Of a stretch of DNA of 64,000 nt, positions 27,075 to 36,056 are shown in pieces (position 1 is the stretch's first letter; the number at the start of each line of letters is the position of its first letter). Location: positions 1 through 64,000 of the forward strand of contig NZ_NSEA01000002.1 in the NCBI RefSeq assembly GCF_002734285.1. The letters are read 5' to 3'. Below the pieces are notes generated by a model, which was not told the DNA's origin, searched no databases, and was given only the letters and a program-made list of their open reading frames with translations. This DNA comes from Fredinandcohnia onubensis. Lineage in GTDB: Bacteria; Bacillota; Bacilli; Bacillales; Bacillaceae_L. The position numbers and the translations under genes are program-made.

Positions 27075-27959
27075 ATGGAGCTAAAAGATTTACGCTATTT
27101 TATGGAAGTTGTTGATTACGGTAGTTTTACAAAAGCAGCAGTTAACACCTACATCTCTCAACCAACCTTAAGTAAATCCATTAAAAAATTAGAAACTGAT
27201 CTTAACGTTGAACTATTCGAACGCTCAACTCGAAAATTAGTATTGACTGATGCTGGTAAACTTGTCTATAAGCAAGCAGCTAAAATTCTAGGTGCCACAA
27301 ATGAACTTCATACTTTATTAGACGACCTTATAAATCTACCAACCGGAAATATAAAAATTGGGATACCACCCTTAATTGGAACACTCTTCTTTCCAACCAT
27401 TGCGCAAAAATTTGGAAAGCAGCATTCGCAAGTGTCGTTAGAATTAATCGAACTTGGTGCTAAGCGCATTGAACATTTGGTAGATGAGGGGCAAGTTGAC
27501 GTTGGTATTGTAGTAAATCCAACCGATCACAATAAATTTTTGGTAGCCCCCTTTATCAAAGAAGAATTTATGCTTTTCACTCATCCCACACACCGGTTAT
27601 CGAATGAGAATTCTGTAAAACTAGAACAACTAGAAAATGAATCTTTTATTCTCTTTAATCAAGAATTTGCTTTACATAATTTGATTATTCAACAATGTCA
27701 AAATGCTGGATTCACTCCTAAAATTGCTTATGTGAGTTCACAATGGGACTTGATAACGGAACTTGTGATTGCGCAACTGGGGGTTACTCTTCTACCGAAA
27801 TCCATATATTCAAAAATGGATGAAACTCAAATTAACAGGATTCCACTCGTATCACCACCCATGTGGGAGCTTGTTGTCATTACGAAAAAAGACAGGTACC
27901 AATCTTTCGCAGTAAGAGCTCTGCTCAAGTTTCTTGCTGATAAGTTTAATAATCATTAA
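27075..27959 (+). CDS. LysR-family regulator (CidR-like), divergent from scoAB
   Basis: 294 residues: N-terminal winged helix (DLRYFMEVVDYGSFTKAAVNTYISQPTLSKSIKKLE, about 4-38) and a C-terminal two-lobed effector domain from about 90. Closest in style to CidR/YwbI-type regulators that respond to acetate or related carboxylates. It is divergent from scoA, the standard layout for a LysR regulator and its target. Effector could be acetoacetate or another short acid; that is inference. Confidence 0.87.
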   Translation: MELKDLRYFMEVVDYGSFTKAAVNTYISQPTLSKSIKKLETDLNVELFERSTRKLVLTDAGKLVYKQAAKILGATNELHTLLDDLINLPTGNIKIGIPPLIGTLFFPTIAQKFGKQHSQVSLELIELGAKRIEHLVDEGQVDVGIVVNPTDHNKFLVAPFIKEEFMLFTHPTHRLSNENSVKLEQLENESFILFNQEFALHNLIIQQCQNAGFTPKIAYVSSQWDLITELVIAQLGVTLLPKSIYSKMDETQINRIPLVSPPMWELVVITKKDRYQSFAVRALLKFLADKFNNH

Positions 27960-27972
27960 CCCCAAAACAAAA

Positions 27973-28015
27973 AAACCTACAAACATTAAAATTTCAATGT
28001 TTGTAGGTTTCTTTT
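27973..28015. terminator. Bidirectional terminator between lysR gene and yerA
   Basis: AAACCTACAAACATT (27973-27987) and AATGTTTGTAGGTTT (27996-28010): a perfect 15-bp stem with an 8-base loop and T-runs on both sides. Confidence 0.92.
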
Positions 28016-28020
28016 TTTCA

Positions 28021-29835
28021 CTACTTCGTTACCTCTGTCCCGAACGTTTCGGCCTTCAACAAAATAGCATCCTTTTTCACTTCATATAGCCCATACGGTA
28101 CCAAGCGTAATCCTGGAAGGAAGTCGCAGGTTAAGAACAATAAAGTATAAAGTATATCATGGAATGGGAATCCTCGTTCCTGCAAGGTTTGAAGCAACTC
28201 ATCATGATATTGGACTGCTTTATCGAATGATGGGCTCGTGGTCATCATACCTGTAAGTGGTAAAGGAATTTCAAGGATAATGTCATCATCACCATCTACG
28301 ATGACAATACCCCCTCCAATTTCATGAGCCCTTGATGCTGCTTTTGCCATCGCTAAAGGGTTTCTTCCAACAACAAGTAATTCCGTTGTCGTATTGTACG
28401 TTGAAGCCATCCCATCAAGGGTAACAGCAAATCTTTCTAAGACTGCTCTACTGACCCAATTCCCTCGACGGTCAATCAATGCTGAATACATAAGTCCTTC
28501 ATGACCTGAAAGATCTGCAAAACCATTCACAGACGGGATGATGGTATCCTTCCTAGCGGTAATGACATTACTTTTAAAATATGAAACAGGCAATGGTTCA
28601 TTTTCATCCGGATGTGGATATTGGTAGAGTTCTGGATTTTCAAGAACAGATTTCGGGAATTCAAATGCTTCTCTTACCACATATTTTGTCCAGTCTACTT
28701 CCGGCATCGAAGCCAATAATTGGCCATTTTCTGCAACAACTTCACCGCTCGCAACGACTAAGTCAGGGCGGAAGTCAACTAGGTCAGGAAGTAGGAGAAT
28801 GTCTGCCTTTCTTCCCGGAGCAATGCCCCCAATGTAATCTTCTAGGCGAAGGTAGGTCGCTGCATTGACTGTCACCATTTGAATGGCATCCATCACTGGA
28901 ACACCAAGTTCAACTGCTTGACGAACAAGTCCATCGACAAATCCTTCTCTTTCAATAAAGCCAGGATGTGGCCCATCTGTTGTCATCACAATTCTACTTG
29001 TGTTGACCTTACCTTCTGTTATCATTTTAATCACTTCTTCTAAATCTGGTCGAAGCGAACTGTTTCGTAATGTCGTCCACATGCCTAATCGAAGACGGTC
29101 TAATGCCTCTTTCGCCGTGATTGCTTCATGGCACGCAGTCACTCCTGACGCCACAATTGCATTTAATTTTTCATACGAACAGCCTGAAGTATGGCCGTCG
29201 GAAACCTTTCCGATTTCTTTTACATAATCCATGGTTTCTAGTAAAAATGGATCTCCGTTATAAAGGAGCGGCCAACGTGTTACTTCCGCTGAACCAACCA
29301 CTTCGTCCAATGCAAGTAATTCTTGAATATCTTGGTGATTATACCACTCACGTTCACCCGGATAGTCCGCCTGTGAAACAAGTCTTACAAGCCAAAGGAA
29401 ATTTCCTGGCATGGACTTTAAGTCATAAACCATGTCCTTGAAGCCTTTCGCTCCCATATGTAAATAGAAAAATAGATTATCATTGACTGATGTGGTTGTA
29501 CCAAGCGGCAACACCTTACTTGTTATGCTGATAGGGTTATAGACAACCCACGGATGAGAATGTGCTTCAATGAACCCAGGAGATACATACTTTCCTTCAG
29601 CATCAATGACCTCAGTATGCTCTCCAACCATCGCTTCACTTTCTCCTACATACGCGATACTATCTTTATATACAGCCACATTTAGTTTTAGAAATTCCCC
29701 AGAATACACATTAATGACTGTCCCGCCTTTAATATACAAATCAGCAGGTATATTCCCCTTCGCTACTTCCACAAGCTCACTTCTTTTTGCCCTAAGCTTC
29801 AAACTCCCCACTCCTCTACACAATATCAATTTCAT
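28021..29835 (-). CDS. yerA: Adenine deaminase-related amidohydrolase (YerA-like)
   Basis: 604 residues of the adenine deaminase subgroup of the amidohydrolase superfamily. Metal-binding residues lie in EAHSHPW (near 90), DGHTSGC (near 218), ACHEAIT (near 238) and TTDGPHPG (near 288). YerA-type proteins keep the fold but their substrate is less certain than that of AdeC. The frame opens at ATG 29835 with AAGGTGG upstream; a TTG at 29802 with GAGGAG is an equally good start and removes 11 residues. The purine permease at 32.7 kb fits a purine-salvage neighbourhood. Confidence 0.85.
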   Translation of the reverse strand: MKLILCRGVGSLKLRAKRSELVEVAKGNIPADLYIKGGTVINVYSGEFLKLNVAVYKDSIAYVGESEAMVGEHTEVIDAEGKYVSPGFIEAHSHPWVVYNPISITSKVLPLGTTTSVNDNLFFYLHMGAKGFKDMVYDLKSMPGNFLWLVRLVSQADYPGEREWYNHQDIQELLALDEVVGSAEVTRWPLLYNGDPFLLETMDYVKEIGKVSDGHTSGCSYEKLNAIVASGVTACHEAITAKEALDRLRLGMWTTLRNSSLRPDLEEVIKMITEGKVNTSRIVMTTDGPHPGFIEREGFVDGLVRQAVELGVPVMDAIQMVTVNAATYLRLEDYIGGIAPGRKADILLLPDLVDFRPDLVVASGEVVAENGQLLASMPEVDWTKYVVREAFEFPKSVLENPELYQYPHPDENEPLPVSYFKSNVITARKDTIIPSVNGFADLSGHEGLMYSALIDRRGNWVSRAVLERFAVTLDGMASTYNTTTELLVVGRNPLAMAKAASRAHEIGGGIVIVDGDDDIILEIPLPLTGMMTTSPSFDKAVQYHDELLQTLQERGFPFHDILYTLLFLTCDFLPGLRLVPYGLYEVKKDAILLKAETFGTEVTK

Positions 29836-29931
29836 TACGTTTTATCCACCTTCGTCTATATAACATAATATTAATAAGACTAGTGCGGAACTGTCAATCC
29901 TATTGCTTGAATTTATCAAAAATTTAGATTT

Positions 29932-29956
29932 TGGGACAGAGCCTTAGCCCTATCCC
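29932..29956. repeat. Degenerate GGGACAGA-type repeat
   Basis: TGGGACAGAGCCTTAGCCCTATCCC, keeping the TGGGACAGAG arm of the family but with a decayed second arm. It lies just past the stop of the DUF1801 gene. Confidence 0.35.
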
Positions 29957-29963
29957 TTACTCT

Positions 29964-30329
29964 TTACTTCTCATTCAAATCCATCGCAGCCTTAATGAAT
30001 TCAGTAAAAACATCAGGCTGGATCTCTTCCATTTTTTTAATCCTAATATGCCTCATCCCTTTGCCTGAACCTTGCAATAATTGATTTGTATCGTTTTCTT
30101 GAAGTTCAACACCTCTATGGAAACCGAGATTAACATGTTTTTTGGAAGCCTGAAGATAGCACACCAATCCATTGTAAGTGTAATTAGGCATCGACCATTT
30201 ATATTCCTCTACTAAGTTAGGTGATGCATCTAGTATGATTTTTCTTAAAGCAGTTGTAATGTGCTGAATATTTTCTGGCAGTTCAGAAATATACTGGTCT
30301 ACTGCTTCTATCGTTCTTGTTTTTTCCAT
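29964..30329 (-). CDS. DUF1801 (YdhG-like) protein
   Basis: 121 residues matching the DUF1801 fold: VDQYISELPENIQHITTALRKII (about 10-32), YKWSMPNYTYNGLVCYLQASKKHVNLGFHRG (about 43-73) and a C-terminal HIRIKKMEEI strand. Soluble and cytosolic; the fold is related to frataxin, but the biochemical role is unknown. Just downstream of a second small soluble protein gene (AlkD-like) on the same strand, with 98 bp between. Confidence 0.8.
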   Translation of the reverse strand: MEKTRTIEAVDQYISELPENIQHITTALRKIILDASPNLVEEYKWSMPNYTYNGLVCYLQASKKHVNLGFHRGVELQENDTNQLLQGSGKGMRHIRIKKMEEIQPDVFTEFIKAAMDLNEK

Positions 30330-30427
30330 TCATTTTCACCTTCAATTATTTATTTGTACAATAATGTGTATTTAACAAATACAAGTCTTCCGTTTCAGAC
30401 CGACTCTATTTTTCGCTTCTACTTTCT

Positions 30428-31078
30428 TTATATATCCGACGCAAGAGGAACTTTACATGCTGTATTCCCCACATCCACATGTACCTTTCCAATATGTGCT
30501 GCGACTTGCTTCGCTTCATCATTTAGTTCCGCTACATAGGTTCCGACAGACAAAACAAAGCTATTCATCACATAGCGAACCCGATTGCGCTCTTCATGAA
30601 TCGTATTTTTCACTTGATTCAACAGCTTTCTTATTTCTGCAATATCTAATTTTTCATCTGGTGTGATCGATAAATAGTTTGAGTACGTACTCCATCCACA
30701 AACTGCAATCATTTCTTCCTCAGAGTTCATCCATTCCCTCGCCAATTCAAGTGCATACTCACTTTCTGCAGCCACTTGGGCAACTGTATATTCTGCAGCC
30801 ATATACCAATATGCTTTAGTCGCCCAATCTTGCAACGTCTCCTTCGTAATTACCTTTGGATTCACCGAGAGACCCGCTAAATACATAGCGTCATGATTAC
30901 CAGACTTATATAATTTTAGCGCCAATTCATGGTCCTTCTTTACAAACTTGACAAGCTTTTTTAAATCCCCTATTTTAACTCCAAAATGCGGCTCTTTTAC
31001 CCCATGATTCTTATAAATTTGCTTTATTTGCTCGGAACCCATTTCCTCAAGATTTTCCATAATTTCTTCATATGTCAC
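30428..31078 (-). CDS. AlkD-like DNA alkylation repair HEAT-repeat protein
   Basis: About 216 residues of helical HEAT-like repeats, with HFGVKIGDLKKLVKFVKKDHELALKLYKSGNHDAMYLAGL as in the AlkC/AlkD DNA glycosylase superfamily. It probably excises or recognises alkylated bases, though some relatives lack activity. GTG 31078 sits at the right distance from GAAAGG and is preferred over the longer open frame, which reaches GTG 31165 without a ribosome site; ATG 31087 is another option. Confidence 0.78.
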   Translation of the reverse strand: MTYEEIMENLEEMGSEQIKQIYKNHGVKEPHFGVKIGDLKKLVKFVKKDHELALKLYKSGNHDAMYLAGLSVNPKVITKETLQDWATKAYWYMAAEYTVAQVAAESEYALELAREWMNSEEEMIAVCGWSTYSNYLSITPDEKLDIAEIRKLLNQVKNTIHEERNRVRYVMNSFVLSVGTYVAELNDEAKQVAAHIGKVHVDVGNTACKVPLASDI

Positions 31079-31231
31079 TTTATTCATCCTTTCATTATGT
31101 TCTAGAACTATCTTCCAGTATTGACAATAGATGCCCTTTTCTATTAATTTTAGTTTGTAACCCACTGTGAATCTTGTGAATTTTGATTTACTCCTTTATA
31201 GTTAAATTAAACCATAATTAGGAGGAAAAAA

Positions 31232-31603
31232 ATGAAACTTGGTGCATTTTCTGTCAGTTTAAATGTAAAAGACATCCACAAATCAAAGGAATTTTATGAA
31301 AATCTAGGTTTTCAGACATTAGGTGGGGACATCAACCAAAATTGGCTTATCTTGAAAAATGGAGATACTGTAATCGGTTTATTCCAAGGGATGTTTGATA
31401 AGAACATTCTCACCTTTAACCCTGGATGGGATCAAAACGCACAAAATCTTGATTCCTTTACAGACGTTCGTGATATCCAAAAGCAGCTAAAAGAAAAAGG
31501 AATGACAATGCTGACTGAGGCAGATGAATCAGGTGAAGGACCTGCACATTTTGTCATAGAAGATCCGGACGGAAATCAAATTCTATTTGATCAGCATCGA
31601 TAA
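31232..31603 (+). CDS. VOC (glyoxalase) family protein
   Basis: 123 residues with two beta-alpha-beta-beta-beta modules: SVSLNVKDIHKSKEFYENLGF (about 6-26) and the C-terminal HFVIEDPDGNQILFD. Metal ligand positions typical of the fold (a Glu or His per module) are only partly conserved, so enzymatic activity is not certain. Start follows AGGAGG. It ends in its own hairpin terminator. Confidence 0.82.
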   Translation: MKLGAFSVSLNVKDIHKSKEFYENLGFQTLGGDINQNWLILKNGDTVIGLFQGMFDKNILTFNPGWDQNAQNLDSFTDVRDIQKQLKEKGMTMLTEADESGEGPAHFVIEDPDGNQILFDQHR

Positions 31604-31620
31604 ACGAATACATATTACAC

Positions 31621-31662
31621 TAATAAGCCTTTCACCCATTATTGGGCGAAAGGCTTTATTAA
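31621..31662. terminator. Terminator shared by two convergent VOC genes
   Basis: AATAAGCCTTTC (31622-31633), ACCC/GGGC inner pairs and GAAAGGCTTTATT (31648-31660) form a long stem between convergent genes. Confidence 0.8.
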
Positions 31663-31681
31663 TTGAAGGATCTTTTAAAAC

Positions 31682-32077
31682 TTATTTCGCATTCTCATCA
31701 GGTTGATGAATCCCAAATATATTTCCTTCTGTGTCGATATAGTATCCCTGCCAAGCCATACCTGGAAGCGCATATTTCGGCAAAGCGACCTTCCCACCAT
31801 TAGCCAAAATTTTCTGTTCAGTAGAATCATAATCTGCCACACCCATTGTACAAGCATATCCATTTAATGGCTGGTTTGGTCCGGGAGGTGGTCCCTGCCT
31901 TTGCATCAGAGCACCGTCAATACCATGCTCATTTGCATCACCAGTTACAGCTCCAAAATAAGGCATCCCCGCATAATCCGTCCAGTCTTCAAATTTCCAA
32001 TCAAAAACTTCTCCATAAAACTTCTTTGCACGCTCCATGTCATCCACATGTACTTCAAAATGAACGATTCTTCCCAT
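31682..32077 (-). CDS. VOC family protein (second)
   Basis: About 131 residues. GRIVHFEVHVDDMERAKKFYGEVFDW (2-27) and the C-terminal YYIDTEGNIFGIHQPD are typical of the glyoxalase-like subgroup related to Cfp30B. ATG 32077 follows GTAGGTGG; earlier in-frame starts lie inside that ribosome site. It converges on the other VOC gene but is not a close copy. Confidence 0.82.
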   Translation of the reverse strand: MGRIVHFEVHVDDMERAKKFYGEVFDWKFEDWTDYAGMPYFGAVTGDANEHGIDGALMQRQGPPPGPNQPLNGYACTMGVADYDSTEQKILANGGKVALPKYALPGMAWQGYYIDTEGNIFGIHQPDENAK

Positions 32078-32256
32078 CATATCCACCTACATTTTCATTA
32101 TTTTCCCAACATTATGTAATTCTACCCATGATGCTGTTACACCTTCACCATTATCGGAAAATAGATAGATCTCTATTCAAAGTATCATGTTGAAACTCCC
32201 CATTAATTGACACCGTATTATTCAAAACATATAATTTTTAAAAAAGGATGATTAAC

Positions 32257-32655
32257 TTGAGTACGGAACATGGAATCACAACAACTTCCACCCTGAAGGA
32301 AAAAGCAAAGTCTTTTCTAGATTTAATAGTATCTGGGAACATTCGAGAAGCATACGAACGACACATCGGACCTAATTTTTGTCACCACAATCCCTATTTT
32401 CGTGGCGATGCAGAAAGTCTTATGCTCGCTATGGAAGAAAATGCAGTCCAGAATCCTCATAAGATTTTTGAGGTGAAACTTGCCATTGAAGAAGGAGACA
32501 AGGTTACTGTCTACTCCCATATCAGACAAAATTCTGAAGATTTTGGTGCGGCTGTTGTACACATCTTTCGTTTCGAAAATGACAATGTCGTTGAATTATG
32601 GGATATCGGACAACCGCTACCAGAAAACTCCCCAAATGAAAATGGTATGTTTTAA
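32257..32655 (+). CDS. SnoaL-like / NTF2-fold protein
   Basis: About 132 residues of the NTF2-like superfamily: a cone-shaped fold with EAYERHIGPNFCHHNPYFRGDAESLMLAMEENA (about 28-60) and the C-terminal VHIFRFENDNVVELWDIGQPLPE. Members are small hydrolases/isomerases or binding proteins; the role is unknown. TTG 32257 follows AAGGATGATT at the right distance, while ATG 32248 is within the ribosome site. Confidence 0.78.
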   Translation: MSTEHGITTTSTLKEKAKSFLDLIVSGNIREAYERHIGPNFCHHNPYFRGDAESLMLAMEENAVQNPHKIFEVKLAIEEGDKVTVYSHIRQNSEDFGAAVVHIFRFENDNVVELWDIGQPLPENSPNENGMF

Positions 32656-32679
32656 ACAACTGATATGCGCACAACAACA

Positions 32680-32710
32680 ATAGCAGCCCTCAAAGGACTG
32701 CTATTTTTTA
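32680..32710. terminator. Terminator after the SnoaL-like gene
   Basis: TAGCAGCCCT (32681-32690) pairs with AGGACTGCTA (32694-32703) around one mismatch, followed by TTTTTT. Confidence 0.78.
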
Positions 32711-33994
32711 GTACACATATTGAATTACAAAATTGCTTAAAAACAATATCGCAATCATATAAAGTGCCGGATGGATTTCTTTTCCTTTCCCCATCAATAG
32801 CTTCATGACTGGGTACATTATAAAGCCGATCGCCATGCCGTCCGCGATGCTATACGTTAATGGAATTAACACGATAATTAAAAGTGCCGGAAAGCTCTCA
32901 GTGAAATCATCCATAGAAATGTTCACAATGTTTTGGAGCATCAAAACCCCAATTAAGATTAGAATCGGTGAAACCGCGCTTGCTGGAACTATTTTTATCA
33001 CTGGAATAAATAAAATTGAAACTAAAAACATAACCCCTGTTACAATACTTGTTAGTCCTGTTCTTCCTCCAGCTGTAATTCCAGCCGCCGATTCCACTGA
33101 AGCAACCGTTGGGCTCGTTCCAAAAACTCCAGAAGATAATACAGAAACGGCTGTAGCCTGAAGTGATTTTTTACTAGTCTCAGGACGTTTTAACATGTTG
33201 GTATGTCCATGTATTAAACCAATATTTTCAAATACTAGCACCATAGCAAGTGAAATTGAAGTAAGCCAGAAAATGATATTCCCTGCTTGTGCCCAAGATA
33301 ATTGACCAAACACACCAAAGTATTCACTGAAATCTGGTGTGGATAAGGAAATTCCCTCTACGTTTGATCCTCCAAACAGAATCGCTAATACCGATGTAAT
33401 CAAAATACTTAATAATAGATTACCAGGTACATTTTTAATAAATAATAAAACTGTGATGATCAAACCAATAAAAGTTATAATCACAGTTGGGCTACTTAAA
33501 TCACCGATAGCTAGCAGAGTGTGTTCTGAGCTCGTAATTATCCCTGCATTGTCAAACCCAATTAATATCAACAGAATTCCAATCCCAATCGTAATTGCTT
33601 CTTTCAAGGAAGCCGGGATCGAGGAAGTAATTACCTTCGCTAATGGTGTAAAAGCAATAACCACGAAAATCAATCCTGCTACAAATACCATAGCTAATGC
33701 TTCCTGCCATGTGAATCCGCCGGATTGCACAATGGTATAAGTAAACATCGCGTTAAGTCCCATTCCAGGAATGAGGAGAATCGGTGTGTTACTCCATAAC
33801 CCAATCACTACACATCCTATGAAACTAGTTAAAATGGTAGCAATGATTCCCGCTTCCATCGGAATTCCCGCCACAGCGAGGATTGTTGCATTGACAATAA
33901 TAATGTAGACAACTGTTATATATGAAATAAATCCTGCAGAAAATTCCTTTCCAATTGTCGTACCATGTTGTTGTAATTTAAAAAACCGTTCCAT
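32708..33994 (-). CDS. AzgA-type purine (guanine/hypoxanthine/adenine) permease
   Basis: About 428 residues and 12-13 membrane segments of the AzgA branch of the nucleobase permeases, like B. subtilis PbuG and PbuO. Features: FSAGFISYITVVYIIIVNATIL near the start, GLNAMFTYTIV (near 73-83), the second half-helix motif GTSPTVASVESAAGITAGGRTGLTSIV (near 286-312) and SPILILIGVLM. H+-driven purine uptake is expected. ATG 33994 follows AAAGGTGAT and is preferred to the upstream in-frame start. Divergent from a LysR gene. No purine riboswitch is seen in the short leader. Confidence 0.9.
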   Translation of the reverse strand: MERFFKLQQHGTTIGKEFSAGFISYITVVYIIIVNATILAVAGIPMEAGIIATILTSFIGCVVIGLWSNTPILLIPGMGLNAMFTYTIVQSGGFTWQEALAMVFVAGLIFVVIAFTPLAKVITSSIPASLKEAITIGIGILLILIGFDNAGIITSSEHTLLAIGDLSSPTVIITFIGLIITVLLFIKNVPGNLLLSILITSVLAILFGGSNVEGISLSTPDFSEYFGVFGQLSWAQAGNIIFWLTSISLAMVLVFENIGLIHGHTNMLKRPETSKKSLQATAVSVLSSGVFGTSPTVASVESAAGITAGGRTGLTSIVTGVMFLVSILFIPVIKIVPASAVSPILILIGVLMLQNIVNISMDDFTESFPALLIIVLIPLTYSIADGMAIGFIMYPVMKLLMGKGKEIHPALYMIAILFLSNFVIQYVY

Positions 33995-34071
33995 ATTAAT
34001 CACCTTTCTAACGTCCACTAAAAACGATATTCATCATAACATAGACTTCTGCCATTCGAAAAATATATAAT

Positions 34072-34090
34072 ATATATAGAAACTATATAT
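34072..34090. promoter_or_regulatory. LysR-type operator dyad
   Basis: ATATATAG-AAA-CTATATAT, a perfect 8-bp inverted repeat between the divergent permease and LysR genes, fitting a T-N11-A site. A further ATATAG follows at about 34096. Confidence 0.55.
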
Positions 34091-34114
34091 TTTTTATATA
34101 GAAGGAGAAATTTG

Positions 34115-34981
34115 ATGGATATTAAGCAATTACGTTATTTTATTGCAATCGCTGAAGAAAAAAATATTACAGCAGCTGCCAATCGGCTCCATATGTCTCA
34201 ACCGCCTCTCAGCATGCTACTTAAGCAACTGGAAGAAGAACTTGGAGTTAAATTATTTGAGCGCAATGGCAAAAGTATGGCGTTAACGGATAAAGGCGAA
34301 GTTCTCTATCAACGTGCATTGCATCTCGTGAACAGTGTTGAGGAAATTAAAAATGAAATCCAAGAAACAGAAGAAGGTACAAAAGGTGTACTAGCGGTGG
34401 GTTTAAACACGTTGTCTGTCTCAGGATTCTCGGATATGCTTCATGCCTTCCACAAAAAATACCCACTCGTCTCGATTAAAGTTGTTCAAAACGATTCTTT
34501 TTATCTAGCGGAAATGGTTAAATCCCGCGCGATTGAAATGGCATTTGTACGACTTCCACTTGAACATCGAGGTTTCATATATGAACACCTTCTTAGTGAA
34601 CCCTTTGTTTTTGTAAGTAAGCAGAAAACGGACATGGTTTCGCTCGAAATGATTTCTCAATTGCCACTCATTATTCCAAGTACTGAAGGTTTGGGGAGTT
34701 ATAATATCATTCATGAAGCCTTTTCAAAACAAAAACTTCAATTTACGAGTATTGCGGAGTGCTCAGATATGCATGTATTGATGGAAATGGTGAAAGGAGG
34801 AATGGGCGCAACGATCGTGCCTAAATCCGTTTTTGATGTGTATGGAGATGGAGACCTATATTCTGCTCCGATTAAAGAAACAACCACGCATTCCTCATTA
34901 GGTATGATTTGGCTTGAGCATCACTATGTCTCAACTCCTGCTAAAAACTTTATCAAGCTAGTTAAACAGGAATTATCTTAA
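34115..34981 (+). CDS. LysR-family regulator, divergent from the purine permease
   Basis: 288 residues: winged helix (DIKQLRYFIAIAEEKNITAAANRLHMSQPPLSMLLKQLEEELGVKLFER, about 2-50) plus effector domain. ATG 34115 follows GAAGGAG. Most similar in style to BenM/CatM/AlsR-type members. Its divergent placement suggests it controls the AzgA-type permease, so a purine or its breakdown product could be the effector; that is inference. Confidence 0.86.
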   Translation: MDIKQLRYFIAIAEEKNITAAANRLHMSQPPLSMLLKQLEEELGVKLFERNGKSMALTDKGEVLYQRALHLVNSVEEIKNEIQETEEGTKGVLAVGLNTLSVSGFSDMLHAFHKKYPLVSIKVVQNDSFYLAEMVKSRAIEMAFVRLPLEHRGFIYEHLLSEPFVFVSKQKTDMVSLEMISQLPLIIPSTEGLGSYNIIHEAFSKQKLQFTSIAECSDMHVLMEMVKGGMGATIVPKSVFDVYGDGDLYSAPIKETTTHSSLGMIWLEHHYVSTPAKNFIKLVKQELS

Positions 34982-35010
34982 TTAATGCACAGGGTTCGTA
35001 AGATTAACCC

Positions 35011-35059
35011 TTATTCGTACCCTCAGATGTTTGCATAACTTCCGGTGAGGGTACGATAA
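35011..35059. other. Long hairpin after the LysR gene
   Basis: TTATTCGTACCCTCA (35011-35025) and TGAGGGTACGATAA (35046-35059) form a 14-bp stem with a 20-base loop. No T-run follows, so it is not a classic terminator; it could block 3' decay of the upstream mRNA. Confidence 0.55.
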
Positions 35060-35113
35060 AGCTTAATTCCAAGGAAAGACTTTATCATATATGCAAAATA
35101 CTTTTCTAGCACA

Positions 35114-35484
35114 CTAGCATGTTTCCCTAAATCTGTCTCACGGGTTATACTCTTTTTCATGTACCTCTAAACCCCTCTTACGGTACACGCTCTACTCGTT
35201 TTCTACACTAGCTTGTACCGCGAAACTTTTCTTGTGATACACGCTATCCTCTTTTTCAACCTAGCTTGTACCGTGAAACCTCTCTTGCAGTACACGCTCT
35301 ACTCGTTTTCTACACTAGTATGTACCGCGAAACCTTTCTTGCAGTACACGCTCTACTCGTTTTCTACACTAGCTTGTACCGCGAAACCTTTCTTACAGTA
35401 CACGCTCATCACCTTTACAACCTAGCATGTACACTAACTCCGTTTTCTGGTAAACACTCAAATCCTCTAATCAAGCACGAACCT
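35114..35484. repeat. 54-bp tandem repeat array with internal dyads (about six units)
   Basis: GTACACGC (once ATACACGC) recurs at 35183, 35237, 35290, 35344 and 35398, a 53-54-base period; more decayed units flank these. Each unit reads CTAGC(T/A)TGTACCGCGAAAC, then TTTCTTGCAGTACACGCTC, then ACTCGTTTTCTACA. TGTACCGC and GCAGTACA within a unit are inverted, so each unit can form a stem-loop. Two overlapping open frames here are by-products of the periodicity. Not related to the 52-bp family by eye. Confidence 0.82.
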
Positions 35485-35487
35485 AGA

Positions 35488-35508
35488 TGGGACAACGGAC
35501 CTGACCCA
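35488..35508. repeat. GGGACAGG-type repeat, partial
   Basis: TGGGACAACGGACCTGACCCA, matching the GTCAACGGACCTGTCCC core of the copy at 0.57 kb. It abuts the 54-bp array. Confidence 0.5.
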
Positions 35509-35532
35509 CAATCGCAAAAATCCACCCATAAA

Positions 35533-35562
35533 AAAACAACCCTACATCAGTAGGGCTGTTTT
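35533..35562 (-). terminator. Terminator of the cold shock gene
   Basis: AACAACCCTA and TAGGGCTGTTTT pair around CATCAG; on the minus strand a T7 run follows. Confidence 0.85.
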
Positions 35563-35584
35563 GAGATCTTATTTATAGGTTAAA

Positions 35585-35785
35585 TTATAATTTAACTACG
35601 TTAGATGCTTGAGGTCCACGGTTACCTTCAACGATTTCGAAAGAAACTTCTTGACCTTCTTCTAAAGTTTTGAAACCATCGCCTTGGATTGCTGAGAAGT
35701 GTACGAAAACATCGTCTCCACCTTGTACTTCGATGAATCCGAAGCCTTTTTCGCTGTTAAACCATTTTACTTTACCATTTTGCAT
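35585..35785 (-). CDS. csp: Cold shock protein (CspB/CspD-like)
   Basis: 66 residues, a complete OB-fold cold shock protein with both RNA-binding motifs, KGFGFIEV (about 14-21) and DVFVHFSAI (about 25-33). It binds single-stranded nucleic acid and melts mRNA structure after cold shock. Start ATG follows TAGGAGG. A 270-bp gene-free region upstream could hold a long leader as is usual for csp genes. Which paralog (CspB, CspC, CspD) cannot be decided. Confidence 0.93.
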   Translation of the reverse strand: MQNGKVKWFNSEKGFGFIEVQGGDDVFVHFSAIQGDGFKTLEEGQEVSFEIVEGNRGPQASNVVKL

Positions 35786-36056
35786 GAAATATGCCTCCTA
35801 AAATGAACACACAAACCATTTGTGCATTGAAAAATTAACCATTGTACACTTACATAAATCTAAAACAAATTGACATATAACTTCAGAAGAATAGCCTGAT
35901 TCTAAAATGAAATTATCGTTCTTTCTTTTCTTTAAACTTATATAACGCAACAAAATGGTCTATTTCATCATATCATTGCAGATTACCAGAGTCAACCAAC
36001 AAATATGAAAATAGTCATTTTCTCACACATGCTGTATAAACATGCATTCTCTCGAT

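Noticed and set aside
33995-34114. Purine riboswitch before the AzgA-type permease
   Set aside because: Only a LysR-type dyad is seen; no purine aptamer core.
35213-35553. Two overlapping plus-strand frames with repeated MYRETF/LACTVK peptides
   Set aside because: They are produced by the 54-bp tandem repeat, whose length is a multiple of three; no ribosome site is present.
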